Notes under the pieces: model-generated
Told to the model about the DNA's origin: nothing
The model's input: only the letters and a program-made list of their open reading frames with translations
Database searches by the model: none
Shown: positions 25,501 through 32,551 of the stretch, piece by piece
Layout of the letters: each line of letters starts with the position of its first letter
How positions within the stretch are numbered: position 1 is the first letter of the stretch
Position numbers and translations under genes: made by a program
Source of the DNA: Thermoplasmatota archaeon
GTDB taxonomy: Archaea; Thermoplasmatota; Penumbrarchaeia; Penumbrarchaeales; Penumbrarchaeaceae
DNA: 32,551 nt
Direction of reading: 5' to 3'
Assembly: GCA_016928095.1 (NCBI GenBank)
Contig: JAFGLL010000007.1
Coordinates: forward strand, 1 to 32,551

Positions 25501-26526
25501 GTCGAATACGTATCACCAGGATATGTGAACATCACCCATCGGTCCCCTAATGGCACAGGGGTTTACATGGACGAACCGGTGATGGTAACGTTCTCGACGG
25601 TCATGAACAGAACGACCGTTGAGAGCTCCATCTTCTTCTCTCCAGGGGTCCGGAACCTCTCCTTCAGCTGGGACGAATGGGGGAATGTGATAACGGTCCA
25701 TCACGATGATCTCGAACCTAACACGACCTACACGGTCACTGTTGGCCTGGGGGCCGTCTCCTCCGTCGGCTGGCCCCTCTGGGGGAAAGCTCCGTACTCA
25801 TGGGAGTTCACCACCGGTAACGTGACGGACCCCTGGATGATATTCTCAGCCGATGTAGAGCTTCATGGAATGAACCTTTCGGTCTCTGTCAACGCTCCGA
25901 CCAACCTATCCATCTGGATATGCATTTACGACGTGAATTACTTCAGATTGACGGAAGGGGGTGGAGGTGGCTATGACCTGGAGCTTGACGAGACACATTT
26001 CGATCCGGAGACCACATACGAATATTTCTTCACGGACCGCTTCAACGGCGATGACAGGGCGCCGGGGTTCTCCGGGACATTCACAACCCCCGAGGGCCCC
26101 GCGGTCGAGGTTGAATGGAAACTTACCGAGGCGACCGTCACCGTGCTGTCCGGGGGCGATTGGAAGGTGAGAGCCAAAGGCCCCGACGGATTGACCGTAT
26201 ATATTGTCATCGAAGGGGTGGGGTCCTTCATCCTTCAGGGATCGGCTCCCGGGGATTACGGGGTGAACATCCTGTCGGAGAATTTCGAGAGAGGGGAGAC
26301 GTACCATTATCACTTCTCGGACAGGGAGGACGGACCCGACCTTGCACCTCAGTTCGCCGGATCTGCCAAGGACCCGAGAGGACCGACCACTGTGACCGAT
26401 GATTTTCCATGGGTTGTGATATGCTTGTCAGGCCTGGTCCTGATGATATTGGTAGCAGGCCTTGTGGTCCTGGCGGTCGTCCTTGCCGGAAGACGCAGGG
26501 ACAGGGAAGGCTTGGAAGAGGAATGA
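22543..26526 (+). CDS. large secreted, anchored protein of carboxypeptidase-regulatory-like and Ig-like domains
   Basis: 1327 residues from ATG 22543. A signal peptide (about 1-30) is followed by a series of beta-sandwich units of the carboxypeptidase regulatory/CNA-B-like kind, marked by phrases such as VTGLPVPRANV, DEDGQPVPDAALYV, ITGFIRDAETMAPIRNQ and GTLMNEEGEPIPGEI. A Big_5-like Ig domain follows (YMDEPVMVTFSTVMNRTTVE to YSWEFTTGNV). Two short repeats near 1100-1270 are followed by a membrane helix (FPWVVICLSGLVLMILVAGL) and a charged tail (AGRRRDREGLEEE). It has no obvious catalytic motif; a structural or adhesion role is likely. GGAGTGA before the ATG decides the start; an upstream ATG at 22501 lies at the promoter. 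Convergent with the next gene, 42 bases apart. Confidence 0.92.
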   Translation: MELNRTGNVIVVLLMFGALFSFPGGTGDVDAVELPFYHNSYIILNVSFTNGTPAEGHRAYWTTIFDYNERYSSIDSGGKAALNLTFNYLGAGILRIRDLSYRIFYTEYLFIDPDEFVYRNITLPPPEEPYNLITGVLRDGGMNEPIENAQVTISMQTDLYYNHYQVVNTDAQGRYKAYVPNGTRFNVFIQVYTLAGFRPLVRVLYLKEDVHTYEVDLYAFRDFIGEHQTRIRYIDVQTGDPITGYLSISSYAEENDLDQYDNNVSTQDPDGWFDLSTSMGEMELRFTALDLYPDMDVYLHSSHVINDTGEDIEIPMDTSFMVPVELKVWNSTGPAAGADVHFDIMGCEDLWNYRTNPMFTTDPLGKVLIHLPSDSVHPVNIAPIDHPGFTVNVDTTGPGPYRINVTIPKIEETILPPIINVNLTLVDDVTGLPVPRANVQGWGYYEDIYVYFSETAGDDGKLSLDLVSQMTYSTISAQINMATAVLNDLTFTPEGQNDITMRMTKRYDTEKTWADHYYLIVKDEDGQPVPDAALYVAGSFSSRDSYSMEFVSDQEGKIEFTAMSGSDVAVQTEMYLLNGRSNPWAMQWTVLRAHTGVPYLGDVTVYERPAPTAITGFIRDAETMAPIRNQNIMAHSVKPQSTEPSRAMMMEERYTDGIDYMKLWRMSTADGFYRTYGIDTVMLEVDRSGYFAYREEYSLGPVRSGTIHDILLDPLPGSMAWLNGTLMNEEGEPIPGEINITDIDHPGMAGYDLVVDGTGAFSLQLWPSTYRLRFFNEPLSGMMDVVLPEEGIDGLELRLVPMCRIYGTTVNGQGSPIGGINVTLVVEPNESLFGWSISDSGGNFSFTVPAGTYSIVIGISELYDNYRVNDIVVDGWVDWFGMLYLNDRIRGDVLGTVHGSAGPYASGIPRAVVELLDDGSVAYSATANETGWFEFMMVDYGTYDLRVSPPGSLMPLEGIRSGYLERTIEDLVVSSHITQVDPLLTYVEYVSPGYVNITHRSPNGTGVYMDEPVMVTFSTVMNRTTVESSIFFSPGVRNLSFSWDEWGNVITVHHDDLEPNTTYTVTVGLGAVSSVGWPLWGKAPYSWEFTTGNVTDPWMIFSADVELHGMNLSVSVNAPTNLSIWICIYDVNYFRLTEGGGGGYDLELDETHFDPETTYEYFFTDRFNGDDRAPGFSGTFTTPEGPAVEVEWKLTEATVTVLSGGDWKVRAKGPDGLTVYIVIEGVGSFILQGSAPGDYGVNILSENFERGETYHYHFSDREDGPDLAPQFAGSAKDPRGPTTVTDDFPWVVICLSGLVLMILVAGLVVLAVVLAGRRRDREGLEEE

Positions 26527-26568
26527 TCCCTTCCCCCGCCTTACAGGTTCGAAGAATACCTCTCGATC

Positions 26569-29268
26569 TCATCCAGCAGGGGGATCATCCCCGGGAGAGG
26601 GTGGGTCCCCTGATGTGGAACCCTCTTCTGACCTCCTGATATGGTATATCGATGCTGATACGACAACGATGGCTGCGATAACGAGAATCATTACGGTTAT
26701 CAGGATCACCAACCATGGCACCGACGAGGATCCTTCCAAGTCATGCTCATCATCTCCCGTATCGTTGAGAGGTGCAACGACCAGGTCGAAGTTGATCTGG
26801 ACCCATTCCCCCGCTCTGTCCGTGACCTTCATGGTGATCAGATGATGTCCGGATGCCAGTAACAGCTCTGCTTCTTGCCCGCTGCCAAGCTTCCCGGTGA
26901 TGTTGGAGAACCATTCAACAACAAGCTCATCATCCTTATCAGGGTCGACGGCCCAACCCACGATATTGTAGATCTTGCCATTCTCGGTTCTATTTTCCCG
27001 ATCGATCCTGTACCCCGGGTTTACAGGAGGATCGTTGACGTTCTCCACGACGATCCTGAGCTCATCCGTCACGCTCTCGCTTCCGTCCGAGGCCGAAACA
27101 TTGATGCTCGTGGATCCGGCCCAATTCTGTGCAGGTTCGATCCGGATGGTATCGTTATCCATCACTTCGGCCTCGATGTGCAATTCCACCTGTATCTCAT
27201 ACAGGATCACATCATTGTCGATGTCCTCGAACCATCCGGACAGGTTGTAATAGATCACGGTATCCTCGTCCATGAAAAGCGTCCATGGCGACCTCGATAT
27301 GCAGGGTCGATCGTTCGTGTTCAGGACTTCCAGGACATATTCCCTGAGATCCTCTCCTTCGTTCCCATCACTCACGGCCATTGTCAGGTTGTAATATCCC
27401 ACATCCTTGTCTCCCGGGGTTCCCGTTACGATCCCAGTTCTCCTGTCCAGATCAAGGAATGGTGCATCCGTTATCATATCCCAGGTGAGAACATCATCGG
27501 TCGGGTCCTCGTCGACCGCCCTGAACCAAAATGTATACCTCTCGTTCTCGAGGGATGCGTTCATGGTTTCCGTGATGATACGGGGTCTATCATTGGTGTT
27601 CATGACCTTGATCAGGACCTCTCTGGTACCAATGTCCCCTCCATCATGGACCCCCAAGGTGAGGATATGGTTCCCCACATGCTCGTTCAGTGGCAGGAAG
27701 CTGAACTCCCCCGTAACATTATCGAATGTGAACAGTTCGATCTCATCGGTGAACAGGTGGTAGACCAGCGTGTCCTGCGGTTCCACGACATCCTCCCCCT
27801 TCACCCAAAAATGCAATTCCTGGTCCTCCGAACAGGTAATGATATCCCCCTTGATAACAGGCTTTTGATCATCGTACGCCCACATATCCGGGGGTAGCAG
27901 GAGAGGAGGATCGTTCACGGGAAGGACCTCCAATCTTACCGTTGTGTTCACCTCGCTTTCACGCTTATCCCTGGCCCTGATCTTCAGGTCCAGGGTCCCG
28001 AACCAGTTCTCTGCGGCCTCGATCATCAATGTACCGTTCGCCATCATCGTCAAACCGATATCACCGTACTTTAGAGGGCTCCCCGGAGCCATCCAGGTCC
28101 AGTCGCCATCCTTCCAGATATCGAACTTCAGCTCGTCCCCCCGGGGGACGTTCGCATCGAAGAACAGTCCGGTGTCCGGTCTCAGATCACCGTCCAGGTC
28201 GATATATCCCGCTTCCTGGTCCTCGAGCAGGTAAATGGCCTCGAGAGGGTTCATTATCACTGGACGATCGTTCACGTGGTCGAACGCGTTGAACCCGAAG
28301 CTGAACTGATGCTCGGGAACGTCCTTCACCAGGTCCAGAAGCGGTGAGTATGTCTCGACATGGACCGTTTCCGTCTCCGTGTTGAAGGTCAACAGCCTGA
28401 AGAACCCTTCGCCGCCCCCGGCGTTCATCTGGAAGTTGGCCTCCATCTGGTATACCGGGTTCCCGTTCACCCCCCTGCTGACGAGCCATCCCCATTCATA
28501 CAGAACATGTCCTGAGAACACGCACATGATGTTCCGATGAAGCTTGACCAGGCCTTGCCATATATCCTCTCCTGTAGCGGCCCCGTCCGGACTGCTCTCG
28601 ATACCGTAATCACCGCCAAGGGTCGTCATCCTCATGTCCCCTACCATGTAGTTATGGGTGACCATGAGGACAAGTCTGTCGGGATAAGCTTCTATCACAC
28701 CATTGGCCCATTCAAGGACCGCGTCCCTGGGGGCGAACTCGAGAGCGAGGACCATCCAGTCACGACCACCTGCCGAGAAGAGATGGTACGTATTCTCCTG
28801 GTGCCCCTCCTCGAAGGCCCCGCCCCAGGAGGTCCAGTTCTCGATGGGTCCGGAAGGGAAATAGTCGTTCAGGTAGGTGTCGCGGTTGGTGGTGGTTCCG
28901 TCGGGTCCGAGGTCGTGGTTCCCCGGGTTCAGAGTGTAGGGAACGCTTCCGTTCAGAATGTGCATGGCCGATGAAGCGTGGTACCACTGTGGGTGGTTAT
29001 TGTTGTTCGTGATATCTCCCTCATGCAGGACGAACTTGATGTTGTACTCGTCCCTGTGCTCCACCACCCATTCGGTCATGTTGATGAAGGTATCAGGATA
29101 GTACAAGGGATATATCTGGGTGTCCGGGAAGACGGCTATGGAGAAAGTGGTATCCGGGTCGATCACCCAGGTTTCGGGCTTGCTTTCTTCCCCCTCCGGG
29201 AAAAGCACCATACCTGGTACAAGCAGCAACGAAAGTATAAGCCCCAAGTTTGAGAACCTTGACCTCAT
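26569..29268 (-). CDS. secreted metallophosphoesterase with cadherin-like repeats and membrane anchor
   Basis: 899 residues from ATG 29266-29268. After a signal peptide (about 1-24) comes a calcineurin-like phosphoesterase domain (about 38-330): PDTQ with Asp49, GDITNN with Asp85 and Asn88, GNHD at 116-119, His205 (VTHNY) and His254 (SGHVLYE). Gln stands where many members have the first His (PDTQ subfamily), and the second His of GHxH is Leu256. Four or more Ig/cadherin-like repeats ending in VNDPP or TNDRP follow to about 840, then GDDEHDLEGSSS, a helix and a polar tail. It probably hydrolyses phosphate esters outside the cell. The longer frame from ATG 29364 is rejected because a minus-strand TATA (TTTTTATCC, ~29302-29311) and GGAAGG lie inside it. 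Confidence 0.93.
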   Translation of the reverse strand: MRSRFSNLGLILSLLLVPGMVLFPEGEESKPETWVIDPDTTFSIAVFPDTQIYPLYYPDTFINMTEWVVEHRDEYNIKFVLHEGDITNNNNHPQWYHASSAMHILNGSVPYTLNPGNHDLGPDGTTTNRDTYLNDYFPSGPIENWTSWGGAFEEGHQENTYHLFSAGGRDWMVLALEFAPRDAVLEWANGVIEAYPDRLVLMVTHNYMVGDMRMTTLGGDYGIESSPDGAATGEDIWQGLVKLHRNIMCVFSGHVLYEWGWLVSRGVNGNPVYQMEANFQMNAGGGEGFFRLLTFNTETETVHVETYSPLLDLVKDVPEHQFSFGFNAFDHVNDRPVIMNPLEAIYLLEDQEAGYIDLDGDLRPDTGLFFDANVPRGDELKFDIWKDGDWTWMAPGSPLKYGDIGLTMMANGTLMIEAAENWFGTLDLKIRARDKRESEVNTTVRLEVLPVNDPPLLLPPDMWAYDDQKPVIKGDIITCSEDQELHFWVKGEDVVEPQDTLVYHLFTDEIELFTFDNVTGEFSFLPLNEHVGNHILTLGVHDGGDIGTREVLIKVMNTNDRPRIITETMNASLENERYTFWFRAVDEDPTDDVLTWDMITDAPFLDLDRRTGIVTGTPGDKDVGYYNLTMAVSDGNEGEDLREYVLEVLNTNDRPCISRSPWTLFMDEDTVIYYNLSGWFEDIDNDVILYEIQVELHIEAEVMDNDTIRIEPAQNWAGSTSINVSASDGSESVTDELRIVVENVNDPPVNPGYRIDRENRTENGKIYNIVGWAVDPDKDDELVVEWFSNITGKLGSGQEAELLLASGHHLITMKVTDRAGEWVQINFDLVVAPLNDTGDDEHDLEGSSSVPWLVILITVMILVIAAIVVVSASIYHIRRSEEGSTSGDPPSPGDDPPAG

Positions 29269-29299
29269 GGAACCTTCCGGGTAGGCATTGGGACCGGAG

Positions 29300-29311
29300 G
29301 GATAAAAACAT
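29300..29311 (-). promoter_or_regulatory. putative TATA box of the metallophosphoesterase gene
   Basis: On the minus strand it contains GTTTTTATCCC about 38 bases before ATG 29268, leaving a short leader with GGAAGG. Confidence 0.4.
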
Positions 29312-29360
29312 TCCCGGTGGTGAAGATGATGAACGGATATCGGACCCTCGTTCGGGATGT

Positions 29361-30164
29361 TCATCCCCGTTCAGGCCGGCCGATCCTCACGTTCCCGGAA
29401 TACTCCACAAGCTCCCTTATGCGGTCCGCGAGTTCCGGATGGGTCGAAAGCAGCTCGGAAAGGAACCCTTCCTCCTCGTCGATCTCGAACTTTCCCGCTA
29501 CGGCCTTCGCAACCGTCTTTCTGTCGACCTCCTTCTTCCCGGTCCTCAGCTTTATCATGCACGAGACTGCCGAGTTGATGTCCTCACAGGCATGAAGTCC
29601 TGCCCTGTCGGCGGAGTGCTCCATGGACCTGGACATCCTTCCGTTGAGGAACAGAAGCCTGTATACCATGAGCGGAAGATAGACGATGAGAGGCACCCTT
29701 AGCAAACGGGGTTCGAACATCGTCCTGATCGCAAAGTGGTAGAGCTTGATATGGCCGAACTCGTGGCCGATGACGAACCTGAGCTCGCCCTGGTCCATCT
29801 TGTCGAGGAGCCCCTGGTGGAGGACCACAACAGGCGTTACGAGCCCCCGGGTATATGCATTGACCTCGGGGCTCGCGTCGAGATATACCTCAGGCATCTC
29901 CATGCCAAGCTTTTTCGAAGCTTCCATGCACAGTGAATGTATGACCGGGGCGGTCTCATCACCGACCCGAACGCTCGTCTCCTTGAGGTGGCTGTTGGCT
30001 ACCGCCACCATCAGAAGCATGACGATGATACCGATGAGACCCCAGAGACAGCAGAATCCCCCTGTGACGAACCCCAGGAACAGCAACAGAACGGTCCCCA
30101 TGACCAGTGCGATCATCAGGTCGAACCATTCTCCCGGATATCTCAGGGCGATATTGGCAACCAT
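29361..30164 (-). CDS. M48 family membrane metalloprotease (HtpX/Ste24-like)
   Basis: 267 residues. Two N-terminal hydrophobic helices (about 14-57) are followed by a peptidase domain with HEFGH (134-138), the third zinc ligand Glu182 in SMEHSADRAG (181-189), and VNAYTRGLVTPVVVLHQGLL (101-120) before it. M48 enzymes cleave damaged or misassembled membrane proteins, or process prenylated peptides. The start at ATG 30162-30164 lies about 26 bases after a TATA-like TTATTAGATA on the minus strand, suggesting a leaderless transcript. It lies upstream of the metallophosphoesterase gene on the same strand, which has its own promoter. Confidence 0.94.
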   Translation of the reverse strand: MVANIALRYPGEWFDLMIALVMGTVLLLFLGFVTGGFCCLWGLIGIIVMLLMVAVANSHLKETSVRVGDETAPVIHSLCMEASKKLGMEMPEVYLDASPEVNAYTRGLVTPVVVLHQGLLDKMDQGELRFVIGHEFGHIKLYHFAIRTMFEPRLLRVPLIVYLPLMVYRLLFLNGRMSRSMEHSADRAGLHACEDINSAVSCMIKLRTGKKEVDRKTVAKAVAGKFEIDEEEGFLSELLSTHPELADRIRELVEYSGNVRIGRPERG

Positions 30165-30185
30165 AAAAACAGGTAGCCCCGGCTT

Positions 30186-30195
30186 ATCTAATAAT
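30186..30195 (-). promoter_or_regulatory. TATA box of the M48 protease gene
   Basis: A/T-rich stretch that reads TTATTAGATA on the minus strand, centred about 26 bases before the start codon. Confidence 0.45.
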
Positions 30196-30289
30196 AGGTT
30201 CCTTGCGTCCCTCTCGCAAGAAAAGCGGCCAGAATGGACATAGGACCATCATGATCTGATATCGATCCCCTCGAAATACACATGTGCAC

Positions 30290-30359
30290 CCATTGTTAGA
30301 ACAGTGGACCACAATGGTTATAAATACGCAAAAATAGTCTAATAAACCATGGTTAGAAC
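30290..30359 (+). promoter_or_regulatory. strong TATA box with repeated flanking motifs
   Basis: TTATAAATA at 30318-30326 is the best TATA box in the window and lies 27 bases before ATG 30349, the exact geometry of a leaderless gene. CCATTGTTAGAAC (30290-30302) recurs as CCATGGTTAGAAC (30347-30359), 12 of 13 bases the same, and CCATTGT (30290-30296) is inverted as ACAATGG (30311-30317). Regulator sites on both sides of the TATA box are a fair reading. Confidence 0.55.
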
Positions 30360-30534
30360 CCGCATGATCGAATGTTCGGAGGAAACCTCGGAGACCACTG
30401 ACCGCCCCGAGGATATCATGGTCGACAGGATCGTGACCTATTTCACCAGACCTGATCCGGAAGGTCACCGCCGATCATGGAAGAAACGGAAAAGGACCGA
30501 AATGGACGAGAATGTGGACCGTTATTACATTTGA
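30349..30534 (+). CDS. small charged protein, 61 residues, unrecognised
   Basis: 61 residues with an acidic first half (SEETSETTDRPEDIMVD) and a basic stretch (RRSWKKRKR) near the C-terminus. No membrane segment, Cys pair or known motif is seen. The reason to accept it is the promoter: a consensus TATA box 27 bases before the ATG. The overlapping minus-strand frame at 30184-30468 has no comparable support. It ends eight bases from the next convergent gene. Confidence 0.6.
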   Translation: MVRTRMIECSEETSETTDRPEDIMVDRIVTYFTRPDPEGHRRSWKKRKRTEMDENVDRYYI

Positions 30535-30542
30535 AGATAGTT

Positions 30543-30806
30543 TCAACCCATCCTCTCTATCTCGGCTTCCATCTCCGCTATGATCTCGTCGATGTCAGGT
30601 CTCTTCCTGTGAGATGATGTGGTATCGAGACCGTCGATCTCCAGCGATGTGATCCTCTTGAGGTCCAGGTGGACCTTGACCCGATCATCGATCCTGGTGA
30701 GAGGGATCTCCGATATCTTGCTCCTCAATTTAGACCTGAGCTCTTCCTTACCCGGCCTTCCGGAAGGCCTGCTAACCGCTATGCTATGGAATTCGTGTGC
30801 GTGCAT
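30543..30806 (-). CDS. small protein, 87 residues, unrecognised
   Basis: 87 residues from ATG 30804-30806: a basic first half (GRPGKEELRSKLRSKISEI), a predicted beta stretch (RVKVHLDLKRITSLEIDGL) and an acidic C-terminal helix (DIDEIIAEMEAEIERMG). An upstream ATG at 30827 would add seven residues including two Cys, but lies too close to the TATA-like TTTTTATACC (~30840-30849). The chosen start has AAGGG seven bases ahead. No domain recognised; cytoplasmic. Convergent with the 61-residue gene. Confidence 0.65.
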   Translation of the reverse strand: MHAHEFHSIAVSRPSGRPGKEELRSKLRSKISEIPLTRIDDRVKVHLDLKRITSLEIDGLDTTSSHRKRPDIDEIIAEMEAEIERMG

Positions 30807-30827
30807 CGTGCATCCCTTCTGGCACAT

Positions 30828-31000
30828 TGGACTCTTTGGTATAAAAAACTATCAGTGGATGGTCGGGGAACAGCCCGCCTTTTACACGGGATCGTTCGCC
30901 ATTCACAGAGGTAATTTATTCAATATCCAACATACAACGGGCCCAAAGGTGCGATCATGGAGGATCCTTGAGTAGTATTCTCTCACGGTTGAAGTGAGCC
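30828..31000. other. intergenic region between the 87-residue gene and the PKD surface protein
   Basis: 173 bases with an A/T-rich promoter for the 87-residue gene at its left end. A plus-strand GGTAATTTATTC near 30909-30920 resembles a TATA box but precedes only a five-codon frame. Nothing else is supportable. Confidence 0.4.
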
Positions 31001-32551
31001 CTATTCCTCAATTGCATTATACATGGTCTCCACAAGCGGGTCCCGATCATCAGGCTCATCCATTTCTCCTTCATCCTCCTCCCTGGAGCTCCTGAAAAGC
31101 AATATCGCGGTTATAATGAGGACGAGCACAAAGACCAATGCAAGCACGATCAATACCAGGAAGAGTCCTTGGGACCTCTTTTCTTTCGTGTCATCTTCCT
31201 CATCATCATCGTCGAGGACCCCTCTTTCCACCACATCGATGGATATACTTCTTGTCTGGGTGGAACCAAAAACGTCCTCCACGGTTATGGCGACCAGGAA
31301 AGTTCCTTTTGAATTGAATGTGTGCTTCAGCTCATCCCCGGGCGTCCAGATCCCGGTTACGCTTCCGTCGCCCCATTCAATGGAATAGGTCAGCTCATCA
31401 CCGTCAGGATCTTCTGCTTCCGTGACCGTGAACAATATCTCCTCGTTCACGTAAAAAGGGCCCTCGGTCTGGATGCCCAGACCTGTCGGAGGTCTGTTCA
31501 CGTTCAGAACCGTCAGAACGAGTTCGAATACAGCCCAACCGTCCCAATCGGGGCCCAGTACCCATCCCAGATCTATCTCGAACACCTCCGAGGCGTTCTT
31601 GACCTCAATGCCGGTGATAACCGCTGACCTGCCGTGCAGATCGATGATGGGGGATGCACTGCCCGGGTCGCCCAGATCGATGACGTAAGCTTCCGGGGCG
31701 TTCCGGAACATGAAGTGGACCGTGACCTCCTCACGTTCGGTAATGGTGATCTCTACCTTCTCACCGTCAAAGGGTATGGAGAGGTTCTCACCGTCGAAGG
31801 AGAGACCCAGGAAAGCCGGTTCGGGAGGTATTCTGATATGGACCGTCAAGGTAACTCGTTGAAGAGCGGATCCGTTGTTGTCGGTTATGTTCAGGAAAGT
31901 GGCTATGAGGTCGACATCATGGTAGGACTTCATGATCAGCATCCCGCCCTGAAGAACTAGGCCGTAGCTCGGTCCTTCCAGTCCGATGTATGCTTCGTCG
32001 CCGTCAACGTCGGACCATTCGACCTTGCCCATGAAGGGCTCCCCGGCCTGAAGTTCGAATACGAACCCGTTCTCGCCGGGCAAATGACGGGTTTCGTTCA
32101 CAACGATGGCGTCTATCGATGGCGCGTCATTGACGGGCCTGACCTCCAACACCACATCGAAGTGGTACGTTTCGATATCATCCTCCGTTTCCCAGACACC
32201 GTCCTTCCCGGGACCCCATGCGGTTCCATCGAAAATGAGGGTGCCGGACCAGTTGGCACCGAAGTGCGGTGAGGGACGGAATGAGAAGATGCTTCCGTTG
32301 TGGACAGTGACCCATTGAGAGCTGTATGACGGGGGAGAGAGATCGAACGCAAGTCCATGGCCGTCCGGGTCCCAGATATAATTATCAAGTTCCAGGGCAT
32401 CATCCAACGGTTCGTCCTCATCTGTAAATATCGTGGGTATCGTTCCGTTGAACTCCAGGGGCAGATCGGGTTCCGTGATATTGATACCCTCAAGGTCCCA
32501 GTATCCCCACAGCTCGTTGTTCGAACCGGTGATCTCCTGCAATTCGTCCTC
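31001..32551 (-). CDS. C-terminal part of a large cadherin/PKD-type anchored surface protein (partial)
   Basis: The frame is open to the right edge of the window, so the N-terminus is missing; 516 codons are visible. It holds cadherin/Ig-like beta domains (RPVNDAPSIDAI, VEWSDVDGDEAYI), then a PKD domain (NRPPTGLGIQ to RSISIDV, with EDPDGDELTYSIEWGDG), a strongly acidic linker (LDDDDEEDDTKEKRSQG), one membrane helix (LFLVLIVLALVFVLVLIIT) and a charged tail ending NAIEE. It matches the architecture of the other large surface proteins here and is probably an extracellular structural or adhesion protein. A TTG at 32540-32542 starts the longest frame inside the window but is not likely to be the real start. 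Confidence 0.88.
   Translation of the reverse strand, partial: EDELQEITGSNNELWGYWDLEGINITEPDLPLEFNGTIPTIFTDEDEPLDDALELDNYIWDPDGHGLAFDLSPPSYSSQWVTVHNGSIFSFRPSPHFGANWSGTLIFDGTAWGPGKDGVWETEDDIETYHFDVVLEVRPVNDAPSIDAIVVNETRHLPGENGFVFELQAGEPFMGKVEWSDVDGDEAYIGLEGPSYGLVLQGGMLIMKSYHDVDLIATFLNITDNNGSALQRVTLTVHIRIPPEPAFLGLSFDGENLSIPFDGEKVEITITEREEVTVHFMFRNAPEAYVIDLGDPGSASPIIDLHGRSAVITGIEVKNASEVFEIDLGWVLGPDWDGWAVFELVLTVLNVNRPPTGLGIQTEGPFYVNEEILFTVTEAEDPDGDELTYSIEWGDGSVTGIWTPGDELKHTFNSKGTFLVAITVEDVFGSTQTRSISIDVVERGVLDDDDEEDDTKEKRSQGLFLVLIVLALVFVLVLIITAILLFRSSREEDEGEMDEPDDRDPLVETMYNAIEE

Noticed and set aside
29269-29364. 32-residue N-terminal extension of the metallophosphoesterase
   Set aside because: It places His-rich residues before a normal signal peptide and covers the likely TATA box.
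30184-30468. 94-codon minus-strand frame
   Set aside because: It covers the strong promoter and first half of the 61-residue gene, and has no promoter or ribosome site of its own.
1-32551. CRISPR arrays, insertion sequences, rRNA and tRNA genes
   Set aside because: No regularly spaced repeats, transposase motifs, terminal inverted repeats or cloverleaf-like sequence were recognised by eye; a tRNA or covariance-model scan was not possible.

Overview
The window looks archaeal, most likely from an uncultured member of the Thermoplasmatota. The grounds are: archaeal TATA boxes about 25-30 bases before start codons, several apparently leaderless genes, GGTGA/GGAGGTG ribosome sites, frequent TTG and GTG starts, split glycine dehydrogenase subunits (GcvPA + GcvPB), an AbrB-type regulator, and many large secreted proteins ending in one membrane anchor and a short cytoplasmic tail. 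The lineage is inferred from style, not from a marker gene.

Layout. 1-1740: possible tail of an upstream gene, then an AT-richer two-gene cassette on the minus strand (winged-helix regulator + nucleotidyltransferase, resembling AbiEi/AbiEii type IV toxin-antitoxin pairs) with a perfect inverted repeat over the regulator's start codon. 1743-6829: glycine cleavage system as two divergent units, gcvPA-gcvPB on minus and gcvT-gcvH on plus, separated by about 0.7 kb that holds a decayed membrane-anchor fragment. 6846-7649: GNAT acetyltransferase fused to a thioredoxin-like YoaP-type domain. 7763-10264: AbrB-like regulator, ABC ATPase and ABC-2 permease in one minus-strand operon. 10654-11919: archaeal AAA ATPase with DUF4143. 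11931-14937: DUF362 protein, alpha/beta hydrolase, hemolysin-III/PAQR membrane protein, and a 47-residue acidic protein.

15055-32551 is a surface-protein region. It has an M50 site-2 protease; a 1402-residue secreted protein with seven FG-GAP-like calcium loops and a PA14-like domain; two tandem paralogous two-helix membrane proteins with a shared extracellular beta domain; a DUF4190 protein; a ~1327-residue secreted protein of carboxypeptidase-regulatory-like and Ig-like domains; a secreted metallophosphoesterase with cadherin-like repeats; an M48 metalloprotease; two small unrecognised proteins; and the C-terminal part of another PKD/cadherin-like surface protein that runs off the window. 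Most of the large ones share one architecture: signal peptide, extracellular beta domains, a polar (often acidic) juxtamembrane stretch, one transmembrane helix, then a polar charged tail.

Several starts were moved from the longest reading frame on ribosome-site or promoter evidence: gcvPB, gcvT, the ABC genes, DUF362, the 270-residue membrane protein, the 1327-residue protein, the metallophosphoesterase and an 87-residue protein. No rRNA, tRNA, CRISPR array, insertion sequence or glycine riboswitch was recognised.
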